From assembly GCA_003223515.1 (NCBI GenBank), contig QHVI01000017.1, forward strand, positions 1-64,000: a DNA stretch of 64,000 bases, in the 5' to 3' direction. This document shows positions 1 through 7,524 of this stretch, piece after piece. Source of the DNA: Candidatus Angelobacter sp. Gp1-AA117 (GTDB taxonomy: Bacteria; Acidobacteriota; Terriglobia; Terriglobales; Acidobacteriaceae). Below the pieces are notes generated by a model. It saw nothing but the letters and a program-made list of their open reading frames with translations. It was not told the origin of the DNA and made no database searches. Made by a program: the position numbers and the translations under genes. The first letter of the stretch is position 1. Each line of letters starts with the position of its first letter.

Positions 1-147
1 TACCACATGCTCAAGGAAAATAGAGACTACGTGGACTTGGGTGCAAAATTCTTGGATCAAATCCGCTCCCAGCATCTGATACGTTTTCATACGAAGCGCT
101 TAGAGGAACTCGGTCTGAAGGTACTCACGACACCCATGGCGGCATAG
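1..147 (+). CDS. C-terminal end of a transposase, IS110/IS116/IS902-like (partial)
   Basis: The frame is open from the first base and stops with TAG at 145-147, giving the last 48 residues of a protein that starts outside the window. The tail contains YHMLKENRDYVDLGAKFLDQ followed by a basic RLEELGL stretch. From memory of the family, IS110-type transposases commonly end with an A-Y-H-x-L, Y-x-D-L-G, D, R-R-L-x-x-L-G pattern like this. The catalytic parts are not visible, so neither activity nor the exact family can be judged. No terminal inverted repeat is recognisable just downstream, which would be normal for IS110 members. It could instead be another transposase with a similar tail. Confidence 0.5.
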   Translation, partial: YHMLKENRDYVDLGAKFLDQIRSQHLIRFHTKRLEELGLKVLTTPMAA

Positions 148-160
148 GGATTTTCAGGGC

Positions 161-320
161 AGAGGGCGCAAAGGACGCAGAGGAAGAAATAAAAATTAAG
201 AGATGGTTCGAGTCACATTTATCAAATTATTCATTTACCCCCAATCTACTTAATCCGCATCGATTCGCGCTCTTCGCATTATTCGTGGCTTCTTTTCTTT
301 TTCAATTTCCTCTACGCCCT
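161..320. repeat. dispersed GGGCGCAAAGGACGCAGAGG-type repeat in an intergenic stretch
   Basis: The 148-378 gap has no gene that I can support. At 161-186 it carries GAGGGCGCAAAGGACGCAGA, a short motif that recurs in the window near 20673, 41111, 54341 (inverted), 59204 and 62969 (inverted). At 295-320 the strand-reversed, partly matching sequence CTCTACGCCCTGCG closes the stretch, so 161-320 looks like a loose inverted pair around an AT-rich core. Function is unknown. Confidence 0.55.
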
Positions 321-330
321 GCGATAAAAG

Positions 331-366
331 ATAAAAAGGCCCGAAGCGGAAACACTCCGGGCCTTG
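331..366 (-). terminator. rho-independent terminator of the secreted-protein gene
   Basis: Read on the minus strand, AAGGCCCG (365-358) pairs with CGGGCCTT (343-336) around a 14-nt loop and is followed by a short U-rich run (TTTTTAT). It lies directly after the stop codon of the minus-strand gene at 379-2067, so it most likely ends that transcript. Confidence 0.8.
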
Positions 367-378
367 CAACGGGCTCAA

Positions 379-2067
379 CTAATCATCATCCGGATCAACA
401 AAGCTCATACAGGGGTTGACCGGCAGAATCCGCCGGTAATCACTGAAGATGGTGATTGAGCCTCCGTTGGGATGAGTAGCGTCTATGCGGGTAACGAAGG
501 ACACTGGGAGAATGTCCCCGAACTCCACCGTAGAGTTGCCGCCGAAATTATCGATGGTGCCCAGAATGTGAGGCCCGCCAAACTGCCAGACGCACCCCTC
601 TCCACTGATCCCGGTAGAGAAGATTGGATAGAAGGCAGCTCCCTTTGGGGGATTTGTGCAGCCTGCGCCTGTAAAGACGTTGCATTCCGGATTGCTGGCA
701 AATTCAATTCCCGGCATATCCGCTTCAAAACCGACGCGGCTGTAATTATGGAACCTCTGGGTGCCACTGGCTTTGAACTTAGGACTGGTGAATCGGACAG
801 GACTGGGCTTAAGGAAAAGGTCTTCCAGCAAACGGCCGGTGCCTGGCCATTTCGCCTGATATGACGTGCCGTCAAAGTCGAAGTCCTGGGAGATACACGC
901 TCCAATCGGCTGTAATCCAAAGAGCGCGAGGAAATCGCCGCTGAAACAGCTTCCCTGCTGGTCATCGGCATCCACTCCCGCCGGATCGTTGACTCCAGCC
1001 TGCACGCAATTCCCACCTTCCTGGTCGACTGCATTGCAATACTCGAAATGGCCGATCTCATCGGCAAACGAGACATTGTACGTATGCGCCGTCCAGGTCG
1101 CGCGCGTGTGCTCGCTGGAGGTGGAATACATGGGATGGAAAGCATACGGCGTGGAAGAGCAGGTCTTCGGATGCGCCGGATCGGTATCAGGATCAAAGTT
1201 GATGTGAGCGAAGCCATTGACCACGCTGGCCGTCATTGATCCCGTCATATGAGCGGTAACGTCCTCTACAACCGCCTGCAATCCATCGGGCGTGTCATGG
1301 ATGGTAATGGTGAGATGATCGCCAGGCTGCATCTGGAATGTCTTGCCGGGAAAGACGCCGAACTTGCCATCCACGTCAGGATTGAGAGGATCGGCGGCTG
1401 ACTGCGCCAACCCATCCATGGTCAAGAAAGCAAAGTTGCTCGGCTCCGAACCTACTTGAGTCCGGCAGTCGAGATTGTTGATCTTGCCGGTTAACGGCTG
1501 GCTGTTCAAACTGAAAACCACCATGGCCACGCACCACAGCGAAGGATCAGAACAGGTATTCACTCCGCCCGGAGGATAAAACTGGAGTTCCAGGAAGGCT
1601 GAGCCGGGATGATGTCCGATGAAATCAGGAGCATTAGGATCAGGATTGTCAAAGATATTGGCGTCTGTATCAGGAACGCAGGTGTTCGTGAAATTAGGAT
1701 AAGACTGGGTATCACACAGCACCATGCCGAACCAGAGAGCAGTATGAAGCTGGAAATTGAAGGTTCCTCCTCTGCCATCCTGCCGTGGAGATAGGATCGG
1801 ATCGGTTGGCAGCGTCACATGGTAAACGGCATTATTCCCTGCTCCGGCTCTATTGGAGTAAAAAACCAGCGACGGTTCGTCGTGACCAGAATACTTACTG
1901 TCGTAGCTGATCTGGTGTGAAAGCTCCGGACAGAAGCCGGTGTTTGTATCATCGCACTTGTAAAATCCGCTCTTGATTTGACCATCGACCCGGGCAAGGC
2001 TTTGAGCGGCGTGCAGCCACCCGGAAAATAGGACAAGGCTAAGCAATATCCATGAAGTTTGGCGCAT
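379..2067 (-). CDS. secreted protein of unknown function
   Basis: This is a 562-residue protein with no family I recognise. The chosen start is the ATG at 2067, because AAGGAG lies six bases upstream and the first ~25 residues form a clean signal peptide (MRQTSWILLSLVLFSGWLHA). A longer frame opens upstream but would place 18 polar residues before the signal. The mature part is rich in Asp, Asn, Gly and Cys, with several spaced cysteines and the acidic C-terminus VDPDDD. This suggests a disulfide-stabilised, possibly calcium-binding extracellular or periplasmic protein. It stands alone: a terminator follows, and the next gene upstream runs the other way. It may be a lineage-specific exported protein. 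Confidence 0.75.
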   Translation of the reverse strand: MRQTSWILLSLVLFSGWLHAAQSLARVDGQIKSGFYKCDDTNTGFCPELSHQISYDSKYSGHDEPSLVFYSNRAGAGNNAVYHVTLPTDPILSPRQDGRGGTFNFQLHTALWFGMVLCDTQSYPNFTNTCVPDTDANIFDNPDPNAPDFIGHHPGSAFLELQFYPPGGVNTCSDPSLWCVAMVVFSLNSQPLTGKINNLDCRTQVGSEPSNFAFLTMDGLAQSAADPLNPDVDGKFGVFPGKTFQMQPGDHLTITIHDTPDGLQAVVEDVTAHMTGSMTASVVNGFAHINFDPDTDPAHPKTCSSTPYAFHPMYSTSSEHTRATWTAHTYNVSFADEIGHFEYCNAVDQEGGNCVQAGVNDPAGVDADDQQGSCFSGDFLALFGLQPIGACISQDFDFDGTSYQAKWPGTGRLLEDLFLKPSPVRFTSPKFKASGTQRFHNYSRVGFEADMPGIEFASNPECNVFTGAGCTNPPKGAAFYPIFSTGISGEGCVWQFGGPHILGTIDNFGGNSTVEFGDILPVSFVTRIDATHPNGGSITIFSDYRRILPVNPCMSFVDPDDD

Positions 2068-2552
2068 ATGGTTCTCCTTAGTAAGTTCTCCTTGCTTACT
2101 TGCCAGCCGCTGCGAGATCAAATGCTTTGGCTGCTCCTGCGCCTTATATTGGGCAAAATCGTGCGTTCGCGTTGAGTTCTTTGGGCGTTTTTTTTAAGGG
2201 GAGGCTTTCTGGAACGCCTGCTTTGGAGGAGACGGTGTGCAAACAATATCTTTTGAATCGATGGAAGGCAATTAAAAAATATTCACTTTGCGGCCCTGAG
2301 TCCAGAGTGGGAACATTATGACTGCCGGTAGTGGTCATATTGGCCTTGTTCCCATGTTAAGAAAGGTGGAAAAACAGGAAGGAAAATACTCGAAGCGGCT
2401 GGAGAGAAGTTGCGAATCTCAGGTGAAATTCGCATATTGAGTTGCTGAAACTAAAGCGCTGCAACGGAGTTCCGAAAGACATTCTTGAATTCGGAAGACC
2501 CCAAAACCGCACAAGATAACGTGACTTTCGTAACGTTCTCCGAAATTTCCTC
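2068..2552. other. intergenic region between divergent genes, no gene seen
   Basis: About 485 bases separate the secreted-protein start from the TetR promoter. The short open frames in both directions lack ribosome-binding sites and family resemblance. The stretch presumably holds the promoter of the minus-strand gene, but I could not pick a convincing -35/-10 pair. Confidence 0.5.
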
Positions 2553-2582
2553 TTGACAAACATACCAACTGGTCTGTATGTT
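2553..2582 (+). promoter_or_regulatory. promoter of the TetR gene with overlapping palindromic operator
   Basis: TTGACA (2553-2558) and TATGTT (2577-2582) form a strong -35/-10 pair with an 18-bp spacer. The spacer is filled by a 22-bp dyad at 2560-2581: ACATAC, then CAACTGGTCT, then GTATGT, with additional inner symmetry (AC/GT). A dyad placed between -35 and -10, directly in front of a TetR gene, is the classical layout for autorepression. The predicted transcription start falls at about the ATG at 2589, so the message may be leaderless. Confidence 0.75.
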
Positions 2583-2588
2583 AGTTGT

Positions 2589-3200
2589 ATGGCAGCGATG
2601 ACCACCAAAGCTCCTGCGGCTACCCGCAACAAGATCCTGATGGCCGCCTTTGCGGAGTTCTATAAACATGGCTTTCAAGGCGGCAGCCTGAACCACATTG
2701 TGGAGATGGCCGGTACTACCAAGGGTGCCCTGTTCCACCACTTTGCCGGTAAGCAGGAACTGGGCTATGCAGTCGTCGATGACGTCATAGGCCCGCTTCT
2801 CAAACAGCGCTGGCTCGATGCTGTCGCCACCTCCAGCGATCCACTTGCCGATCTCAAGCGCGCCTTCCGGCAATTTGTAAAAACCGATATAGAGAGTGGC
2901 TTTTATGTCCAGGGCTGCCCGCTGAACAATCTGGCTCAGGAGATGTCTCCACTGGATGAAGGTTTTCGCACCCGCATTGACAAGCTCTATGCCATATGGC
3001 GGAAGTGCTATGCAGATGCCCTGGCTAACGGCATCAAGCGGGGCAAGGTCCGCAAAAACATCTCCCCGGAACACGTAGCAGCCTTGGTGGTTGCGTCACA
3101 AATGGGAATCTGGGGCACCGGCAAGAGCTCCCGCAACCGCGAACTGATGACCCAGGCAGGAGAAGCCGTCTGCGCCTATCTCGACAGCCTGAAACCCTGA
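2589..3200 (+). CDS. TetR family transcriptional regulator
   Basis: A 203-residue TetR-type repressor. The N-terminal HTH is plain: ATRNKILMAAFAEFYKHGF, then NHIVEMAGTTKGALFHHFAG, matching the helix-turn-helix and the K-G-[AT]-[LF]-[FY]-x-[HY]-F signature. The C-terminal ligand domain contains a GCPLNNLAQEM stretch seen in the AcuR/NemR-like branch. The start is set at the ATG at 2589; an upstream TTG at 2553 is in frame but lies inside the -35 box, and the ATG at 2598 is an alternative. The gene sits 61 bases before a DoxX-like gene and a VOC-family gene on the same strand, which are its likely targets together with itself. The inducer is unknown; electrophiles are typical for this branch. 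Confidence 0.9.
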   Translation: MAAMTTKAPAATRNKILMAAFAEFYKHGFQGGSLNHIVEMAGTTKGALFHHFAGKQELGYAVVDDVIGPLLKQRWLDAVATSSDPLADLKRAFRQFVKTDIESGFYVQGCPLNNLAQEMSPLDEGFRTRIDKLYAIWRKCYADALANGIKRGKVRKNISPEHVAALVVASQMGIWGTGKSSRNRELMTQAGEAVCAYLDSLKP

Positions 3201-3261
3201 CATTTAGAAGTCCCAAAAGAGCGGTTTATGGGAAATTTTCGCCTGACAAGGAGATAACAAG

Positions 3262-3708
3262 ATGAGTACACAAGCAGTCACATCAACGTCAATGAGAGCC
3301 AATTCCGTTTCGACAAGAAGCCTGTGGGGCAGCCGCATCCTGACTGCGATTCCGGTGCTGTTTCTATTGATGGACGCCATCATGAAACTCGCAAAACCGG
3401 GCTTTGTCGTCCAGGCCACCATCCAACTTGGATACTCTGCTGGCGTAATCGTTCCTCTCGGAATTCTCCTGCTCACCTGCGTAGTGCTCTACGTGCTGCC
3501 GCAAACGTCGGTTCTCGGCGCGATCCTTCTTACCGGATATCTTGGCGGCGCGGTCGCTAGTCATGTCCGCAGCGGGGATCCGCTCTTCAGCCATATTCTC
3601 TTTCCTGTTTATGTGGGCATTCTGATCTGGGGTGGACTCTATCTTCGCGAACCCCGGCTGCGCGCCCTCGTACCGATTCGCAATTCTGCTGCACAGCAGA
3701 ATGGATAA
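3262..3708 (+). CDS. DoxX-like membrane protein
   Basis: A 148-residue protein with a ~25-residue polar N-terminus and four predicted membrane helices. It shows the usual features of the DoxX_2 group: GSRILTAIPVLFLLMDAIMK in helix 1, a LGYS motif, ILLLTCVVLYVLPQTSVLGA and the HVRSGDPLFSHILFPVYVG loop. AAGGAG precedes the ATG by eight bases. It lies between a TetR gene and a VOC gene on the same strand, the common arrangement of small redox- or electrophile-responsive clusters. Members are integral inner-membrane proteins, some linked to thiol stress, but the reaction of this subgroup is not established. Confidence 0.85.
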   Translation: MSTQAVTSTSMRANSVSTRSLWGSRILTAIPVLFLLMDAIMKLAKPGFVVQATIQLGYSAGVIVPLGILLLTCVVLYVLPQTSVLGAILLTGYLGGAVASHVRSGDPLFSHILFPVYVGILIWGGLYLREPRLRALVPIRNSAAQQNG

Positions 3709-3782
3709 ATAAGAACTGAAACATACCTCAATCAAACGTTAAGCTTTTGCAAAATAATATTTCAAATAATAAAGGAGCGATC

Positions 3783-4196
3783 ATGTTGGGAATCAACGCA
3801 CATATTGCTTTCGATGGAAATTGTGCTGAAGCGATGAGATTTTACGCCGACTGCCTGGGCGCCGAGTTGCACCTGATGCCATTCTCTGAAACGCCATGCA
3901 ATGCGCCCAAAGAAGCGGGTGACAGAATTGCACACGCGAGACTTACCAAAGGCCCGGCTCTGCTCATGGGTTCGGACACAATACCAGGCATGCCATTTGC
4001 ACGAGGCGCCAACAATTTTACCGTCAATATTTCCTGCGAAAGCCTGCAGGAAATCGAGCAATTCTTTTCCGCACTGAGCAAAGACGGCAAAGTTACCATG
4101 GCTTTGCAGGATACCTTCTGGGGCGCCCGCTTCGGAATGCTTACCGACCGCTTCGGCGTGAACTGGATGTTCAACTTCGAACTTCCTAAAAAGTAA
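3783..4196 (+). CDS. VOC family protein (glyoxalase/PhnB-like)
   Basis: A 137-residue protein of the vicinal-oxygen-chelate superfamily, PhnB-like branch. It shows INAHIAFDGNCAEAMRFYAD at the start, GDRIAHARLTKGPALLMGSD in the middle, and ends DTFWGARFGMLTDRFGVNWM, the typical D-x-x-W-G-x-R-x-G-x-x-x-D-x-x-G-x-x-W pattern of this branch. The ATG at 3783 is preceded by AAGGAG; the upstream in-frame ATG at 3747 has no ribosome-binding site. It is the last gene of the TetR-DoxX-VOC cluster, 74 bases after the DoxX gene. Family members range from metal-dependent isomerases and lyases to binding proteins; the substrate cannot be told from sequence. Confidence 0.88.
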   Translation: MLGINAHIAFDGNCAEAMRFYADCLGAELHLMPFSETPCNAPKEAGDRIAHARLTKGPALLMGSDTIPGMPFARGANNFTVNISCESLQEIEQFFSALSKDGKVTMALQDTFWGARFGMLTDRFGVNWMFNFELPKK

Positions 4197-4213
4197 ATCT
4201 ATGCAGCCTGATG

Positions 4214-4236
4214 GAGACGGTGCTGAGCACCGTCTC
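4214..4236. repeat. palindrome with GAGACG/CGTCTC ends between convergent genes
   Basis: GAGACGGTGCT and AGCACCGTCTC form a near-perfect 11-bp dyad around a single base, between the convergent VOC and XRE genes. No T-run follows on either side, so it is not a standard terminator. A second palindrome with the same outer arms but a different inner part lies at 35507-35531, which suggests a dispersed palindromic repeat family. Confidence 0.6.
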
Positions 4237-4365
4237 TACGGCAATCTCTACGGCAATCATTCATTTCTCCCTGTTGCTCCGTAGGGGTGGCACACCTATG
4301 TTGTTGACCGACCCCAGATTCTTCTTGCCTTTAAGTGAACGGTATTGGGCCTAACCAGATTCCGT

Positions 4366-4590
4366 TTACGCCTTTCCGCCGATACTCCCCAGAATCTGAT
4401 TCAAGGAGACGCCCAGGCCCCGCCCGATCCGCTGCACAGTTACGACCGTGACATTCAGTTCACCGCGCTCTATCTGGCCAAGATGCGAGCGATGCAAGCC
4501 GCATATGTCAGCCAGTTCTTCCTGGCTGATCCCCTGGCGCTGACGCAACACATGAATCTGCTTTCCCACTTGTTTGTTAATTTTTTCCAT
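4366..4590 (-). CDS. small XRE-family HTH regulator
   Basis: A 74-residue protein made almost entirely of one XRE/Cro-CI HTH domain: GKQIHVLRQRQGISQEELAD, then ICGLHRSHLGQIERGE and the VTVVTVQRIGRGLGVSLNQI tail. AGGAG lies seven bases before the ATG. The arrangement S-Q-E-E-L-A-x-x-x-G-L-x-R-S-x-x-x-x-I-E-R-G matches the common transcriptional regulators next to DNA-modifying or mobile genes, but no partner gene is adjacent: the gene downstream runs convergently and the sequence upstream is the decayed YncE-like gene. A 12-bp palindrome 37 bases upstream is the likely autoregulatory site. Confidence 0.85.
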   Translation of the reverse strand: MEKINKQVGKQIHVLRQRQGISQEELADICGLHRSHLGQIERGELNVTVVTVQRIGRGLGVSLNQILGSIGGKA

Positions 4591-4626
4591 CGGACTCTCC
4601 TGTTTTCCCGCCTATCATATCAAGAC

Positions 4627-4638
4627 CGCATATATGCG
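4627..4638. promoter_or_regulatory. 12-bp palindrome upstream of the XRE gene (candidate operator)
   Basis: CGCATATATGCG is a perfect dyad located 37 bases before the XRE start codon, in the expected promoter zone. Small Cro-like regulators usually bind such short dyads and control themselves. Assignment is by position only. Confidence 0.4.
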
Positions 4639-4740
4639 TCAAACATGTTGGGAGGGTCCGATATCGATCAGAGCAAGCACGACCATCGTCTTTCGAGTTG
4701 AAATGTGTCGTGGGCGATTTTGACTTCACAGTTCGTACGC

Positions 4741-5223
4741 TTACTGCGCAGGGGCGAAAACCTCGATCTTAGCCTGCTGGATCCCTGCCGACGCACCGCT
4801 AAAAATAGCCGGTCAACCGACAAGGGCTTTTTGACGGCCGGTATCGTAACGGAGGTTATCGGGGTCGTCGCCGTAATCTATTGTCTTGAGAAGAGCATAC
4901 GAGCTTCCATCGAATATCCGAACCGAGCCGCCTTTTGCATTTGCCACGAAGAGGCGATCATTTGTTGGGACATACAGGACGCCCTGCGGTTCTGCCAGGC
5001 CAGTGATTGTTTTGACGCGTTTGCCTGCCTTGATATCGATGACTTCAATGGTATTGTTGCCCAGCGCGGCAACGAACAGGCGCTGTCCCTTCACGTCGAT
5101 GGACATGTGGTCTATTCGTCCTTGCACGTCCCGTAATTCGATAGTCTTTTCCAAATGCAGCGGTTGACTTGTCTGGGCCGACGCCAGGGTAGCAGTCACA
5201 AAAAGGATCATGAGTGCGCGCAT
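4741..5223 (-). pseudogene. YncE-like beta-propeller protein with internal deletion
   Basis: The first 136 codons, from the ATG at 5223 (GGAGG six bases upstream, signal peptide MRALMILFVTATLASA), encode blades typical of YncE-like surface propellers: RIDHMSIDVKGQRLFVAALG, IEVIDIKAGKRVKTI, LYVPTNDRLFVANA. A TGA at 4815-4813 then ends the frame, but the same frame continues with 23 codons ending AGIQQAKIEVFAPAQ and a TAA at 4743-4741. This tail matches the C-terminal end of the intact relative at 8670-9722 (AAKIAVFEV). The middle half (roughly 170 residues in that relative) is missing. It is therefore an in-frame internal deletion with a stop at or near the junction. It is the last gene of the ChrA operon. 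A short expressed propeller fragment is possible. Confidence 0.75.
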
Positions 5224-5271
5224 TTCAATCCTCCGCATTTAACGCTGCTTCGGTGCTGTTCTGATCTTTCC

Positions 5272-7524
5272 TTAATAACGAAATGTCCATCGAAGCTTCA
5301 CCGCTATCAAATCCGTTTGTGGAACCAGGCTGAGATCGGGCCGGGTCAACAGCCGCTGCCAGCCGCGATTCCATACGATGAAAAGATCGTTTCCTGGCTT
5401 GATGGTCCAGCGCAGACGAGTATTGGTTCCGACGTTCTGTGAATCCGTGTCGTACTGGATAAAGCTGGTCAGGATGAGATTGGGATTCCAAGCATAGGCG
5501 ACCTGCGCCTGCCAGAGCTTCTGTACGAAGTTGCCTTCCGGCATGTGGGCGAAATCATTCTGAGTGTCGAGTTCAATCTGCACCCGGCCTTTAGGTGAAG
5601 TCCATTTTAGATAGTTCTCCTGCTGAGTAAGATGGCCGTTGTAGAACTGGCCGAACCACGTTGTTGTGCCAAATTGGAGCGGACGATGCGCGCTGGTCTG
5701 TGCCTCGAAGCGCCAGCGTGTAAATGTATAGTCACCGGCTGGGATTATGACGCCGGGCGATACCTCGAAAGGCGCCAGAAGAGTCTCGCCGTGCGGGTTC
5801 CAGTTGAACTCGAAGCGGTCGCCTGTTTCCATGCGAACGTTGATTGGAGCCATGAAATATTCCCACGATTCCAGGAGGCCACGCGAATCAGTCACTCGTG
5901 AATACTCATTTTCAAAAAATTCCTGGCGTATCCAACTAAATGGCCCATCTTTGGATGGACGCGGTTGATAGGCGCAGCCCAAGTCCGTCTGGCGAGTGCC
6001 CGGTCGTGGCAGGAAGCCAAGCAGCGGTTGAAACCCGTCACCGTATTGATTCATGTTGATCTGGCAATCCAGCAGATCATTCGGATAGTCCACCTTGAAC
6101 CCCCATCCGCTGCGTCCGCCTGGAGGCAGGTCACCCTGAGTAGTCGCGGTCCAGCCGCCAACGAGAAGGTTCTTATCCTCACGAAATTTTGAAGTGCGCC
6201 ATACCGCGTCAATTCCGGCCAGGGTGTTTTGACGCAGAGCTTCCGGATCGCCATGGGTGACCAGAGTGCCGATGCGAAGATTGTCATTGAAATCGTAGGA
6301 GACGCGGCTTGCAAACAGGTTTGTGCCTTGTACGATGTTGGACGGCAAGGCGAGGTCCCCCACGACCGAAAGTGGCACCACGGTATCTCGGGTATGCACG
6401 TCGAGAAAAGCGAGGTTCCATTTTCCCGCACGCCCGTTGAGTTTAACTCCGCCGTCAAGCGGTATCTGAGTACCATCGAGCAGGCCGATGTTCCGGCTAA
6501 AAAAGGGAATGAACTGCTGCCCCAATCCTAAGCCGAATGTGTATTGGTTGGCTCCCTCCAGAAAGAACGCGCGTTTTTCCGGGAAGAATAACGGAAAGCG
6601 CGTGAGGTTGATTTGCCGGGCATCGACCTCCGTCTCAGCGAAGTCAGTATTGACGGTGAACACGGATACAAGTTGCGGCGTGATTTTCCATGTAAGGTCA
6701 CCCCCCTCGCTCGCCTGCCACGACCTTGGACTCACTCCGTAGAAGCGTGAGGATTTTCCGGTGGCGTATGGAGTCAGTTCAATACCTTTGCCTTGTTCAA
6801 GGTCACCTACTCCCTTGAGAATGCCGGCACGGCTAAGATCGAAGAGAAATGAATCCAGTGTCGGAGAAGACCAGCGCAACCATGTGCGGCCTCCGCGGGA
6901 GATGAAACGTTGAACGTTGAGCCCCCACTCGTCCCGGCCGCGGGCAAAGCTCAAGGTGCGTGACGGAATCATGATCTCCGCCGACCAGCCCTCTTTTACT
7001 CTTGCGGTTCGGGCGTCCCAGATCCCATCCCAATCGAGCGAAGCGCTCTGCGGGTTGTCAATCAATCCGTCCACTCGGGCTCCTGCGGCATTGACCTGAA
7101 AGTAGTAGCCGGTTCGCCGATCACCATACGTGTCCAGGACAATCGCAATTGTGTCATCGCCCGACTGGTCACCATCCCGCACCATCGTGTGCATGGCGAT
7201 CGCCTCAGGGTGTGGATCGTGACAAAGAATGCCGAAGTAAATGGCGTCAGAGCCGACCAGTACGCGCACCTCAGTGATGTACGGAGTCTCGCCCCCAGGA
7301 TGGGGCGCTTGCTGAACTAACCTGATAACCGGAGCGTCGCGCCACGCCGGCTCATCGAGCTTGCCATCAAGCGTGATTGAGCTGGATATCCGCAACGCGG
7401 CGATCGAAGGAGTCCCCGCAAGCGCTAGTCCATGGGCAGCGACTGACATCATTCCAAGGGTCAGCGCCCGGCCGATTAATCTGCGCTTGAGCCGGCGAAT
7501 CACGTGATTGTTGAGAACTCTCAT
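5272..7524 (-). CDS. DUF5916 outer-membrane protein with CBM9-like N-terminal domain
   Basis: A 750-residue exported protein. After a long, arginine-rich signal region (to about residue 35, ...AAHGLALA) comes a CBM9-like sandwich: ITLDGKLDEPAWRDAPVI, VRVLVGSDAIYFGILCHDP, IAIVLDTYGDRRTGYYFQVN and WSAEIMIPSRTLSF. The remaining ~500 residues are DUF5916, rich in alternating aromatic/polar strands and ending in VKLRWTFRY, which fits an outer-membrane barrel with a terminal aromatic residue. The start is set at the ATG at 7524, which overlaps the stop of the ChrA gene by four bases (ATGA), indicating translational coupling. The frame is open 98 codons further upstream, but that part lies inside the ChrA gene. 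The family is widespread in Bacteroidota and Acidobacteriota with unknown cargo. Confidence 0.85.
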   Translation of the reverse strand: MRVLNNHVIRRLKRRLIGRALTLGMMSVAAHGLALAGTPSIAALRISSSITLDGKLDEPAWRDAPVIRLVQQAPHPGGETPYITEVRVLVGSDAIYFGILCHDPHPEAIAMHTMVRDGDQSGDDTIAIVLDTYGDRRTGYYFQVNAAGARVDGLIDNPQSASLDWDGIWDARTARVKEGWSAEIMIPSRTLSFARGRDEWGLNVQRFISRGGRTWLRWSSPTLDSFLFDLSRAGILKGVGDLEQGKGIELTPYATGKSSRFYGVSPRSWQASEGGDLTWKITPQLVSVFTVNTDFAETEVDARQINLTRFPLFFPEKRAFFLEGANQYTFGLGLGQQFIPFFSRNIGLLDGTQIPLDGGVKLNGRAGKWNLAFLDVHTRDTVVPLSVVGDLALPSNIVQGTNLFASRVSYDFNDNLRIGTLVTHGDPEALRQNTLAGIDAVWRTSKFREDKNLLVGGWTATTQGDLPPGGRSGWGFKVDYPNDLLDCQINMNQYGDGFQPLLGFLPRPGTRQTDLGCAYQPRPSKDGPFSWIRQEFFENEYSRVTDSRGLLESWEYFMAPINVRMETGDRFEFNWNPHGETLLAPFEVSPGVIIPAGDYTFTRWRFEAQTSAHRPLQFGTTTWFGQFYNGHLTQQENYLKWTSPKGRVQIELDTQNDFAHMPEGNFVQKLWQAQVAYAWNPNLILTSFIQYDTDSQNVGTNTRLRWTIKPGNDLFIVWNRGWQRLLTRPDLSLVPQTDLIAVKLRWTFRY

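Noticed and set aside
4627-4740. A second gene upstream of the XRE regulator
   Set aside because: Only the C-terminal remnant of the deleted YncE-like gene is present here; no independent frame with a ribosome-binding site exists.
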